DNA of 64,000 bases from a virus, in the IMG/VR virus record IMGVR_UViG_3300009103_001934, positions 1 through 64,000 of that record. The stretch is one strand, 5' to 3'. Position 1 is the stretch's first letter; each line of letters opens with the position of its first letter. The notes under the pieces are model-generated. The model worked only from the letters and a program-made list of their open reading frames with translations, ran no database searches and was not told the DNA's origin. Positions 10,506-17,854 of the stretch are shown piece after piece. The position numbers and the translations under genes are program-made.

Positions 10506-11135
10506 TTATCTTATAGCTCCCGCGTCGCGCGTTAGTATTCGTTTTATGTCATACGAAGCCATAATAGTTTGACTACCCACAATTAACCTTCCATAACCAA
10601 CCGGTACGGGCCCGCCTTCATTTAGTACATTTACGGGGCCATTAAACAGGTACGAATTCGCTAAGGCTGTTGGGTCTGAACTGGGATTCGTTATCTGTCT
10701 GTTTTCTGGCATATCCGGCGGCTCTGCTAGCATATTAGATATACCATAAGCGAATAAAGCTAGACTAGCCATCATGCCTAGACTAGTTTGAGCATAATAC
10801 ATTCCAAACATGCCTAAACCCAACCCCAGCCAGTTCTCCCATCCTGCCCCTTCGAGAACGGGGATTACATCTACAGTATCTATGTCGTCTCTTTGCATGG
10901 TTAGCTCGTTATCTTTAAAATCTCCATGAAATGGGACTTCCTTACCGTTAACAACGACCTTGTATCTTCCGTACATGTTTTCCTGTTTAAGAAAAAACTG
11001 CTGTATCAAGCCCCCGCTTTGCGTGTTGATTGCATGCATTCCTTCCGCGACACTGCCGACCAGCAATTCCCATTCGTTATTAGATAGGAATTCTCCCAAC
11101 TTGCCGTGGAGATTAAATTTTATGTTTTTTTTCAT
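10506..11135 (-). CDS. Tail assembly protein, lambda I-like
   Basis: 209 residues. The lambda I family assists tail-tip assembly and always precedes J. The N-terminus carries FNLHGKLGEFL and a ubiquitin-like region ending near residue 90; next come a hydrophobic Gly/Met/Ala-rich segment (about 100-140, LGLGLGMFGMYYAQTSLGMM) and the conserved C-terminal GPVPVGYGRLIVGSQTI motif. Its ATG overlaps the TGA of the upstream K homologue in an ATGA junction, indicating translational coupling. Confidence 0.88.
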   Translation of the reverse strand: MKKNIKFNLHGKLGEFLSNNEWELLVGSVAEGMHAINTQSGGLIQQFFLKQENMYGRYKVVVNGKEVPFHGDFKDNELTMQRDDIDTVDVIPVLEGAGWENWLGLGLGMFGMYYAQTSLGMMASLALFAYGISNMLAEPPDMPENRQITNPSSDPTALANSYLFNGPVNVLNEGGPVPVGYGRLIVGSQTIMASYDIKRILTRDAGAIR

Positions 11136-11464
11136 GGCTCAAATAAGAGAAAGTTGTCTGCATGTATAGAGTACATAAATAACGGTAAGTTATGACTAAG
11201 GCTTATTGACTCATCTAACCCTGAGAATTCGATATTGTCTTGAGTATGAGAGTGATAATAAGCTACTATTTTTCCATGCTTGTAGCCTTGTAACAAATCC
11301 GAACTAGATATTTCAAAGTGCCTCTCTTTATTATAGGAGGCATTTTCGCACTTTATTACTTTAATATCTCCCCCCCGTTCAACAATTAAGCCGCAACACT
11401 CGTTGGGCGCTTCTTCCAGAGCGTGATTTTTAATATATAATTTTTGTTTATCGTTTAAGTCCAT
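11132..11464 (-). CDS. Tail assembly protein, lambda K-like, with JAMM metallopeptidase motif
   Basis: 110 residues from the preferred ATG, which follows the upstream L stop by one base. An in-frame start at 11539 would give 135 residues but would overlap L by 74 bases. The JAB/MPN fold signature is complete: Glu22 in NECCG, then His71-Ser-His73, Ser81 and Asp84 of the HxH...SxxD zinc site. The family is thought to act proteolytically during tail-tip assembly. Lambda K also has a C-terminal NlpC/P60 domain; this protein ends after the JAMM part, so the peptidoglycan hydrolase half is absent. ATGA overlap with the I homologue. Confidence 0.85.
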   Translation of the reverse strand: MDLNDKQKLYIKNHALEEAPNECCGLIVERGGDIKVIKCENASYNKERHFEISSSDLLQGYKHGKIVAYYHSHTQDNIEFSGLDESISLSHNLPLFMYSIHADNFLLFEP

Positions 11465-11465
11465 G

Positions 11466-12647
11466 TTATTGCGATACATATTTAGAATTTGTTCCCGGGA
11501 AGCCCCCAAACGGAAGGAAGCTGTTTGTTGCTCCCTCACAGTTGTTCGCTGCGCATCTCCCTTGCGCTGTTGAGTTGCAAGTTCCGGGCGAGCATGATTT
11601 TGCTGCTCCCGCCGCGCCCCATCTTTTTTTGCATCCGTCTAAGGTTTTAGAGCACCTGTCTGCTTCCCAGTATACCGTGTTAGGGGGAGATGCAAGCGAG
11701 GGTACGCTACCCCCATCCGGATTGCCTCGAGAAACATAGTAATATCTCACGGAATTTTTTTCAAGGTAAACTACTTTCCCTGCGGCATAACTTTTACTGT
11801 TATCATACGGTTCTACGTCCGTAGCTTTGATTTGAGAGGGGTCATAAGTGCCGTTGTTCATTTTGCCTGTTATTAATTCGTCCGCGTCATTTGCTACGGG
11901 AGGGGCGAAGTCTGGCAAATGATCTGTTGCACCAAATAAGTTTTTTTGTTTAGCTAATTCGCTGGCGTCGCCCCCTTTAAATTCGTAACAGCAACCCTCG
12001 CCCCTATATTTCCAAGGACATCTTGTAGCTAAAACTAACCTACCGGGTATTTTGAAATTTTGCATATCTAAAACAGAGGACAACTCAAATGATATATGCA
12101 CTTTATCTTCTGTAATTTTTCTTTCTATATGATATATCTCTCTGGGGAATTCTGGGTTGGTTCCAGCGAACTGCCCGACTCCAGATATCCATGTGTTTTC
12201 TGCGTCTAAGAACTTTTTGTAAGTCCTAATTCTGGTAATCTTGGCGCCTATCATGTTGTTTAGTTCTAGCACCGCTCTCTTTAGGCTATTGAATCGCGAA
12301 TATGTTTCCTCTTCTTTTTGAGCTATTCCTGTTAACGAGGTAAAAGTTAGGGAGGGTCTGGGTAACTCTCCGCCAGAATCTACCTCGAAGCCTTCTGTCA
12401 GGATAGGCATAGCGTGATAGGTGTCGCCCTTAAAGTATATTTTTTTATTTCCCAGCGTTTCGTTGTTGTGAAATCTTAGGTAGTCTTCTGGTATAGTGGA
12501 ACTCGTGTTTAACGATAGGTTCGTTTTAATTTCGGATATATCTATTTCGAAAAGCTCTATAATGGCCGTGCTCTCTAAAGAGTGAGCTTCTTTATTTATG
12601 TCTTTGACGGTGCTTTGCGCTGTCGATGTATTGATTTTATCAGCCAT
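11466..12647 (-). CDS. Minor tail protein, lambda L-like, with inserted carbohydrate-binding-like module
   Basis: 393 residues. Tail-tip protein of the lambda L family, some members of which hold an iron-sulfur cluster. Cysteines CPWKYRGEGCCYEF near residue 205 and CSKTLDGCKKRW near 330 match the conserved Cys region, and the C-terminus has the typical FLPFGGFPG ending. Between the Cys groups, at about 279-328, sits an inserted segment patterned like a family 5/12 carbohydrate-binding module (YDNSKSYAAGKVVY, later VYWEAD). A Cys/Ala-rich stretch follows near 340-375. The ATG follows the M stop by two bases, with GAGG a short way upstream. Confidence 0.85.
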   Translation of the reverse strand: MADKINTSTAQSTVKDINKEAHSLESTAIIELFEIDISEIKTNLSLNTSSTIPEDYLRFHNNETLGNKKIYFKGDTYHAMPILTEGFEVDSGGELPRPSLTFTSLTGIAQKEEETYSRFNSLKRAVLELNNMIGAKITRIRTYKKFLDAENTWISGVGQFAGTNPEFPREIYHIERKITEDKVHISFELSSVLDMQNFKIPGRLVLATRCPWKYRGEGCCYEFKGGDASELAKQKNLFGATDHLPDFAPPVANDADELITGKMNNGTYDPSQIKATDVEPYDNSKSYAAGKVVYLEKNSVRYYYVSRGNPDGGSVPSLASPPNTVYWEADRCSKTLDGCKKRWGAAGAAKSCSPGTCNSTAQGRCAANNCEGATNSFLPFGGFPGTNSKYVSQ

Positions 12648-12649
12648 AC

Positions 12650-13171
12650 TTATGATACCTCTTCAAAAACCGCTTGGATATTGTAATCATTATTAAAATT
12701 GAACGTACTGGACCAACTCGGGGAAATCATTTTTTTAATGACAGAATAGGGGGATGGGCACTTAAAGTAAAACGATTGGTACCCTTCTTTAGACGACAAA
12801 AAATGCAGTATTGCCGCCGCTTCCTGTTCGCTTCTATTATTGAATGAGACTTGAAAATTAAGCAAACTATTATTTGTCCCTTGAGCTATTCTTTGTTTGT
12901 ATCCATCTCCAAATTCTATTACATCTACCTTCGGTTCGTGTTGAGTATTGGCTCCGTAAGAGAAGGCCCAAAAAAAGTAAGGCTTTTCAGAAGTGCTTAG
13001 TCCGTCTTGTATATTTATGGTTCCTCCCCAATACGCTGAAGACGCGCTTGGAGTAAGATTTAATACGTCCTGAGCCTTTGAATAATAAAAAAGGCCGTTG
13101 TGACTGACTATATCATTAGTATTATACGTTTTTGACCCCGAATAGGGCCCTATATTATAAATCGATGCCAT
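12650..13171 (-). CDS. Minor tail protein, lambda M-like, with N-terminal carbohydrate-binding-like module
   Basis: 173 residues from the ATG at 13171, chosen because AAGGA lies six bases upstream; an upstream in-frame ATG at 13234 has no such site. Residues 1-50 look like a small family 5/12 carbohydrate-binding module (YSGSKTYNTNDIVSHNGLFYY, later SAYWGG). The rest matches the phage minor tail M family: VIEFGDGYKQRIAQGTN, then a C-terminal beta-rich half with FYFKCPSPY. First gene of the minus-strand tail-tip operon. The fused module is not part of lambda M and resembles the one inserted in the L homologue next door. Confidence 0.8.
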   Translation of the reverse strand: MASIYNIGPYSGSKTYNTNDIVSHNGLFYYSKAQDVLNLTPSASSAYWGGTINIQDGLSTSEKPYFFWAFSYGANTQHEPKVDVIEFGDGYKQRIAQGTNNSLLNFQVSFNNRSEQEAAAILHFLSSKEGYQSFYFKCPSPYSVIKKMISPSWSSTFNFNNDYNIQAVFEEVS

Positions 13172-13179
13172 ATTATTCC

Positions 13180-13234
13180 TTGTACCTTGTATCTTATTTA
13201 CACTATAATAGTGTAAAATAATTATGTAATTCAA
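13180..13234. promoter_or_regulatory. Bidirectional promoter overlapped by a 21-base palindrome
   Basis: Bases 13197-13217 form a perfect palindrome with 10-base arms (TTTACACTAT and ATAGTGTAAA) around one base. On + it contains TATAAT (13204-13209) 18 bases after TTGTAC (13180-13185). On minus it contains TATTAT (13210-13205) 18 bases after TTGAAT (13234-13229). The two promoters would serve the divergent IPT/TIG protein gene and the tail-tip operon. A palindrome over both -10 boxes suggests a shared operator; the binding protein is unknown. Confidence 0.55.
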
Positions 13235-13241
13235 GTAAAAG

Positions 13242-14342
13242 ATGGCTGTTTATACTCACAAAGACATTAAAGTTGCTATTGGAGACGCCGAAGTCTGCTG
13301 CTCTTCTCTATCCATTAATAATTCTGCCCCCCTCGAGCCCCTTTTTAGTATTGATAAGTCTGTTCCTAGTGAAATTAAGAACACAAAAGAAAGGGGCGGA
13401 TCTGTGAAGTTACAATATTATTTATCAGAACAAGGAGTCGGTTCTGTTGGGACCGATCCGATTTTGACTTATATTGCCTCACCCGGTACGCACATCCCCG
13501 TTAAATTTGCGGGCTTAAGTATATCTTCTGGTTATTTAGTTAACTATTCTTTAACGATGAATCAGTACGCGTTTGCGACTGCTACAGCAGATATAAAATT
13601 TTACGAAGATGTAGCTGGGACTTTTACTCCAGTTAAGTCTACGATTCTTCCTTCCGAATTAGAAATATTGAGGTCGACTAATGCGGAGATAGAGGGAGGA
13701 AAAAGTTTTTCTAAAGATAACGTGAAGAGTTTGTCTTATTCATACCAGTGTGAAATAGTTCCCGTCTTTCATGCGGGCAGTACGGCTCTACAGGGGGTAA
13801 CTAGGGGAAGAAAAAAAATAGATTCAAAAATTACTGTGTATGGCTCAGATTTATCCTTGCCCCAAACGGGCATAAAAGAAAATTTTAAAATTAATTTAAA
13901 AGATAAAAATAGCGTCACGAAACGGTCTTTTGTTCTCGACGGAGTGCTTTCTAAAAAAGACACTAGCTATCAAGTCGGCGGCGCTGTCACTTCTACTTAT
14001 GAGGTGGGCTCAGCTAAACTGGGGGCGTTAGAAGGAGGTGGACCCAGCATTTCGTCCCTTTCTATCACGCAGGGCGCGCCGGCAAACGTAGCTAAAGCTA
14101 CGGCTCATTCTCAGTGTACTATAGGGGGGAATAATTTTTTAAATATTGATCGTGTCTTGGTTGGAGAATTCCCATGCGAGATAATTTCTTCTAACGAAGC
14201 AGAAATTGTTTTCGAAATTTCCCCCGATATTTTATCGGGGTACGCCGCTCCAGTTAGAGTAGTTACCGAAGGGGGCGAAGAAAATTCGAGGCCTGTAGTT
14301 TTCCATGTTACGGGAGGTCTAACCGACATGCACGGATTTTAA
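13242..14342 (+). CDS. Virion-like protein with C-terminal IPT/TIG (Ig-like) domain
   Basis: 366 residues. The N-terminal 260 residues are beta-rich without Cys clusters after CC at 19-20 (KDIKVAIGDAEVCCSSLSI, later SLTMNQYAFATATADIKFYED). The last 95 residues have the IPT/TIG pattern: PSISSLSITQG, then GNNFLNIDRVLVG and VRVVTEGGEE. Ig-like domains at the C-terminus are common in phage major tail and decoration proteins. The gene diverges from the tail-tip operon, so a tail tube or tail-associated role is plausible but not shown. Its stop overlaps the convergent gene by four bases. Confidence 0.6.
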   Translation: MAVYTHKDIKVAIGDAEVCCSSLSINNSAPLEPLFSIDKSVPSEIKNTKERGGSVKLQYYLSEQGVGSVGTDPILTYIASPGTHIPVKFAGLSISSGYLVNYSLTMNQYAFATATADIKFYEDVAGTFTPVKSTILPSELEILRSTNAEIEGGKSFSKDNVKSLSYSYQCEIVPVFHAGSTALQGVTRGRKKIDSKITVYGSDLSLPQTGIKENFKINLKDKNSVTKRSFVLDGVLSKKDTSYQVGGAVTSTYEVGSAKLGALEGGGPSISSLSITQGAPANVAKATAHSQCTIGGNNFLNIDRVLVGEFPCEIISSNEAEIVFEISPDILSGYAAPVRVVTEGGEENSRPVVFHVTGGLTDMHGF

Positions 14343-15046
14343 TTTTTTGACTTAATTTTTTTTAGCCTTTCGATTAATTCAAAAGCTTTTAGCTTGGGTA
14401 TGTCACTGATACTGGCCATAGACTCTGCGCTTTCATATTTTTCGCCTAAGAGCTTTTGCTTAATTTTTTCGAAGCTTACTCCCTTTTCCATCATAACTGC
14501 TTGGAGCATATTACGCGGGTCCATAGAGTTGTCTGAGGTATGAGAACTGGTGTTCGTTGAGGATGGTGGCGCGTCTGCGCCGCCAAGCTCCTCCTTGCCT
14601 ACAATATTAATCTTTAAAAAATTTCTTACGCATCGCACAAAGGCTCTATTTTCCGCGATAGGACCGAGGAAGTTGCGAGCAAAACTGTTTGTGTTGTGAG
14701 GCGAAGCGTCACCGATAGCAGAAAAAACAACGGGCTCGCTCTCCGTTTCGTAATTAGGTTTCCAAGTTATTGTACAGGTCGCCGCCACATAGTCTGAACT
14801 TGGCGAAACTACATCGTAGGTAACGTTTGTGTATCCACGGATTTGAGCTAGCTCTTTAATTCCCCCAAGCAAAATGATCAATTGATAATCTTTGAGTTTT
14901 GTGACGTCTGTTTCACTTGTCCTATCTTTATTCGGCACGAGATGCTCTGGCTTGACCATTTTTCTCCAATCAATCAGTCCGTCTTCTGTAAAAGAATATT
15001 TTACGCCCTTGATTAAGCCCTCAGCATTTCTTTCGATTTTCTTCAT
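14339..15046 (-). CDS. Candidate Rad52/ERF-type single-strand annealing protein
   Basis: 235 residues. An N-terminal alpha/beta part (about 1-165) ends in a conserved-looking helix, LGPIAENRAFVRCVRNFLK, then INIVGKEELGG. The Glu-Asn-Arg-Ala...Arg-x3-Arg pattern after a beta core recalls phage annealing proteins that act on ssDNA. A Ser/Thr-rich linker (about 168-185) leads to a charged helical C-terminal domain (MDPRNMLQAVMMEKGVSFEK onward). It is a single-gene unit with its own leaderless-type promoter and overlaps the convergent IPT/TIG gene by four bases. The assignment rests on pattern only; it could be an unrelated conserved phage protein. Confidence 0.4.
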   Translation of the reverse strand: MKKIERNAEGLIKGVKYSFTEDGLIDWRKMVKPEHLVPNKDRTSETDVTKLKDYQLIILLGGIKELAQIRGYTNVTYDVVSPSSDYVAATCTITWKPNYETESEPVVFSAIGDASPHNTNSFARNFLGPIAENRAFVRCVRNFLKINIVGKEELGGADAPPSSTNTSSHTSDNSMDPRNMLQAVMMEKGVSFEKIKQKLLGEKYESAESMASISDIPKLKAFELIERLKKIKSKN

Positions 15047-15052
15047 AAAAGG

Positions 15053-15081
15053 ATTATACTAAATAACCAAAAATAGGTCAA
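15053..15081 (-). promoter_or_regulatory. Sigma-70-type promoter, leaderless spacing
   Basis: On the minus strand TTGACC (15081-15076), a 17-base spacer, TATAAT (15058-15053), then six bases to the ATG at 15046. With -10 ending at -7, the start site falls on the A of the ATG. Confidence 0.75.
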
Positions 15082-16274
15082 GAAGTTTTTTCTAGAATTA
15101 AGTAATTATCTAGGTCTGCCCAAAAGTCTGGGTGGTCGATCACTTTCGCTGGCGGGAGACAATTCACGTCCATTACTGGTGGATTATTTTCTAAATAAAC
15201 GTTACTCTGATAGAGGTCGTTCCTTAGTACTGTTAGACAGCTACTCTTATAATAAATATTATTTAAATTCTTGCCTTTTAGTTCGCTTTTCAGGTCGTTT
15301 TTCGAAGTAATTTTCTTAGCTATGATAGGAGCTATATCTAGATACTTTAATTTAATGCTGTTTAGTTTTGAGTCTTCTAGCTTACTCATGGCGAAAAATT
15401 TTACCCCAGCTGTTTTTAGTAATTTAAAGTAATTTACGTCAGTATCTTCACCCACAAAAAACACGTATTCATTTATGCGTGACTTGTATTTTTGGAGTAA
15501 ACTCACATTAATAGGCTGGTCTGTAACGATAGAGCAGGGGCAGATTCTGAGTTGTCTTTCTAAGGACTCTTCGTTAAAATACATATCCATACGAACGATC
15601 ATGGATTCTACTCCCATTTCTACGTGATTTGTAATAAAGTTAACTGGAACCACCTCTATCTTGTTGACGTGATATTCTCTGCCTGTATATAAAGTTTTAT
15701 ACGGGTAATCATACTCAAGCCGCAAAAGTTTGCAGACGCTTTTAGCTATATCTTCTGGCTTTATGGTATTTATAGTCTTGGGGTCTTCTTCTATGCTATA
15801 GCTTGGTTTCTCATGGCTTTCTCTAGGCGGCTCAAGTAAGATTACGTCCTTGCTGTCACTCCAGTATGGTCCAGTTTGGGATGGTAGCATGTTTGAATAA
15901 ATCCCTACAATTTTTTTCTTAACTCCCGATGCAAAATGTATACCAAAGCTATCTATGCCTAAGTGTAATAATGAATTTTTAATTAGGTACGATGCTTGAG
16001 AAAAAGACGTCTTTCCTCGCATGTCATAGCACCCCTGTATGGGGTTTTCGTTTTTTGTCCCTAATTGAATTACTTTAATATTATTGTCTGTCAGCACCGG
16101 CTTCAGTATCTCCATTACTTCTTTCCAGTAGTCGTATTGTCTACTGGGGTATTTGCCAAAGGGCTGTAGTGTAATGTAACCACATCTAAACGGTAAGGGT
16201 ACAAATTTATCATATAGATAGGGCTGATCTATTTTAAGACCGGTATTTAGGGAGAATGACTCGACTAGGTGCAT
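15078..16274 (-). CDS. GT9-like glycosyltransferase, C-terminal half only, plus extra domain
   Basis: 398 residues. Residues 1-200 match the C-terminal, sugar-nucleotide-binding half of heptosyltransferase-type GT9 enzymes: YITLQPFGKYPSRQY, then YDMRGKTSFSQASYLIKNS and HLGIDSFGIHFASGVKKKIV, the counterpart of the usual nDSGpmHlAaa region. The N-terminal Rossmann half is missing; the protein starts with MHLVESFSLNTGLKID, which corresponds to the linker between halves. A matching N-terminal half is fused to the end of the gene at 54755-56686. Residues 200-398 are an unrecognised domain. Minus-strand operon with the three genes upstream. Confidence 0.65.
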   Translation of the reverse strand: MHLVESFSLNTGLKIDQPYLYDKFVPLPFRCGYITLQPFGKYPSRQYDYWKEVMEILKPVLTDNNIKVIQLGTKNENPIQGCYDMRGKTSFSQASYLIKNSLLHLGIDSFGIHFASGVKKKIVGIYSNMLPSQTGPYWSDSKDVILLEPPRESHEKPSYSIEEDPKTINTIKPEDIAKSVCKLLRLEYDYPYKTLYTGREYHVNKIEVVPVNFITNHVEMGVESMIVRMDMYFNEESLERQLRICPCSIVTDQPINVSLLQKYKSRINEYVFFVGEDTDVNYFKLLKTAGVKFFAMSKLEDSKLNSIKLKYLDIAPIIAKKITSKNDLKSELKGKNLNNIYYKSSCLTVLRNDLYQSNVYLENNPPVMDVNCLPPAKVIDHPDFWADLDNYLILEKTS

Positions 16275-16276
16275 AT

Positions 16277-16648
16277 TTAATTTTTATTAAAAGTTAGTGA
16301 TTTATAAACCAAAAGCGAAAAAATATAGCACGTAGGGATTAATACGAAACTTTTCGCTAGTAGGCAGAAAACTACGGTCATCCAGAACCCCAAACAATAA
16401 ACGCAAGTTATCATTCTGGTTAAAAATGAATTGTGATTTAATGATAAATAATAAAGGTAGGTAAGCTCTGGGTCTAGCTCCTTCTTCTTTTCGTAGTCTT
16501 CGATTAGGAAAAATTTTGACCCACCTAGTATTTTAGCGTACTCTTCGAAAGCTGTAGTTTCAAACCATACGAATAAAGCGGTTACGACTATGCTCGCCAG
16601 ATAAATTATATCAAAAATTGTTGATAGATCTAATATGTGTGGATTCAT
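16277..16648 (-). CDS. Small membrane protein, DUF1360-like
   Basis: 123 residues. Three hydrophobic segments are visible (about 11-28, 82-98 and 100-116). The motif TCVYCLGFWMTV matches the CxxCxGFW signature of small membrane proteins of the DUF1360 type, found in sporulating bacteria and many phages, of unknown function. The ATG lies inside the upstream dCMP deaminase gene (38-base overlap) and the stop is two bases before the next start, so it belongs to the minus-strand operon starting at 17344. Confidence 0.65.
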   Translation of the reverse strand: MNPHILDLSTIFDIIYLASIVVTALFVWFETTAFEEYAKILGGSKFFLIEDYEKKKELDPELTYLYYLSLNHNSFLTRMITCVYCLGFWMTVVFCLLAKSFVLIPTCYIFSLLVYKSLTFNKN

Positions 16649-17072
16649 GTTTTGGTATTCTTCCTAGTGCGTGTTGCGAGGCATACAGTTCAACACCGTA
16701 TTCATGCGCCAAGCTTAGAGCAGATTTATCTTTTTGATAAATATTATCAAAGATAACTTTTTTTATTCCGTATGCTGATATAGTTCTGATACATTCTGTG
16801 CAAGGTAACAGCGTTGTCGCCAATAGGTAACACTCCTTGGGCATAATATACCGAAGAGCGTTTGTCTCTGCGTGTACAACCTTTGCTCTTCTCTCGTCCC
16901 TATTTGACCAATCTATATTTATACCGGGCGGCGCTCCATTATAGCCAATACCCGCAACAGTATTATCCTCCCTTAATGCACATGCGCCCACTTGCACATG
17001 GGGATCTTCGCTACGTTTAGCTGCGACTTTCGCTAGCTCTAGCGCATATTCTGCCCAGCTGATCCTTGACAC
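16611..17072 (-). CDS. Deoxycytidylate (dCMP) deaminase
   Basis: 153 residues, the usual length. Converts dCMP to dUMP, feeding dTMP synthesis in the cytosol. The zinc site is complete: His67-Ala-Glu69 (HAE) and Pro90-Cys91-x2-Cys94 (PCTEC). Also present are the substrate-loop motifs GYNGAPPG and HVQVGACALRED. It starts with GTG, two bases after the upstream stop. With the ribonucleotide reductase and dNMP kinase of the window it forms part of the phage nucleotide-supply set. Confidence 0.92.
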   Translation of the reverse strand: MSRISWAEYALELAKVAAKRSEDPHVQVGACALREDNTVAGIGYNGAPPGINIDWSNRDERRAKVVHAETNALRYIMPKECYLLATTLLPCTECIRTISAYGIKKVIFDNIYQKDKSALSLAHEYGVELYASQHALGRIPKHESTHIRSINNF

Positions 17073-17074
17073 AA

Positions 17075-17344
17075 TTAAGCTTCGTTCTTTTTATAAACGT
17101 TTAAGGGTCTGCCAAAGGCGGTCTTGAGGGTAGCTACTTTTAGAATTCCCCCTCTTACTAGTTCTGCCCTCATCTTTTTACGAATAGAAGACGCAGATAA
17201 AACATTAGACTCCTTGAGAGAATCAAAGGTAAATTCCCCTTGCGGCCAAGAGATCTCTTGCTTCGGGCGTCCTCGAGTTCGCTTTCGAGACGGGGCGCAA
17301 ACATTTTCAGTTAAGTTATTTTGAGTATCCGTATATGTATTCAT
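17075..17344 (-). CDS. Small DNA-binding candidate with AT-hook-like motif and winged-helix-like C-terminus
   Basis: 89 residues. Residues 20-30 read RKRTRGRPKQE, an AT-hook-like GRP core flanked by basic residues that binds AT-rich minor grooves in known proteins. The remainder (FTFDSLKESNVLSASSIRKK, then LVRGGILKV) resembles a helix-turn-helix with a wing. It is the first gene of the minus-strand operon, directly behind a leaderless-type promoter facing another promoter for the + strand gene at 17423, so a local regulatory role is plausible. No family is recognised with certainty. Confidence 0.5.
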   Translation of the reverse strand: MNTYTDTQNNLTENVCAPSRKRTRGRPKQEISWPQGEFTFDSLKESNVLSASSIRKKMRAELVRGGILKVATLKTAFGRPLNVYKKNEA

Positions 17345-17352
17345 ATGTTGTA

Positions 17353-17381
17353 AAGGTACGACATATCTGGGATTAAGTCAA
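17353..17381 (-). promoter_or_regulatory. Sigma-70-type promoter with near-leaderless spacing
   Basis: On minus TTGACT (17381-17376), 17-base spacer, TACCTT (17358-17353), eight bases to the ATG at 17344. It is back to back with the promoter at 17388-17416. Confidence 0.65.
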
Positions 17382-17387
17382 CTTTTT

Positions 17388-17416
17388 TTGCAATTTTATT
17401 TTGCATGGGTTATAAT
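17388..17416 (+). promoter_or_regulatory. Sigma-70-type promoter, leaderless spacing
   Basis: TTGCAA (17388-17393), 17-base spacer, perfect TATAAT (17411-17416), then exactly six bases to the ATG at 17423. This promoter decides the start of the downstream gene: the in-frame ATG at 17405 lies upstream of the -10 box and would not be transcribed. Confidence 0.75.
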
Positions 17417-17422
17417 GAGGTA

Positions 17423-17854
17423 ATGACAGTACTCGAAGCCTCTGGACATCTTTACAATTGGTTTTCAGAAAATCATTCTTTTTCGTTAGAAAAGGACTTC
17501 ATAAAAATTGTAACTATTACTGAGCACCCGAGCAGAGACAGGGCTGCGTTTTTATGCGCACTAAGTGATTTCGAAAAGGGGGAGATGATTAAAAAGGCTA
17601 GGGTGGGTGACGAAGAGTACTGGGTTTTGCAAAGGTCTTTTCTGATGTATCCCCAAACAATTTCAATCAGTTCAGACACTTCGTTGATAATGTCTACGGT
17701 AATAAATAAATTCTGCGAAATAATTGGTAACGATAAAGACATGTGTAATCCAGCTGAAATATCCGAAGAAGACATAAAGAACTTATTGTACATTTGTAAT
17801 TATTTAACAAAAGACGCAGAGAAAGATGTTGACTTAAATCAGGAACTCGAGTAA
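17423..17854 (+). CDS. Hypothetical protein
   Basis: 143 residues from the ATG at 17423, chosen because a TATAAT box ends six bases before it. It is mixed alpha/beta and acidic at the C-terminus (NYLTKDAEKDVDLNQELE). Visible features are an aromatic N-terminus (HLYNWFSENHSFSLEKDF) and a central MSTVINKFCEIIGNDKD helix. No signal peptide or membrane segment and no known family. It stands alone between the divergent minus-strand operon and a gene-free stretch. Confidence 0.65.
   Translation: MTVLEASGHLYNWFSENHSFSLEKDFIKIVTITEHPSRDRAAFLCALSDFEKGEMIKKARVGDEEYWVLQRSFLMYPQTISISSDTSLIMSTVINKFCEIIGNDKDMCNPAEISEEDIKNLLYICNYLTKDAEKDVDLNQELE

Noticed and set aside
11464-11539. Longer start for the K homologue
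   Set aside because: It would overlap the L homologue by 74 bases and add residues with no conserved pattern; the ATG one base after the L stop fits the operon better.
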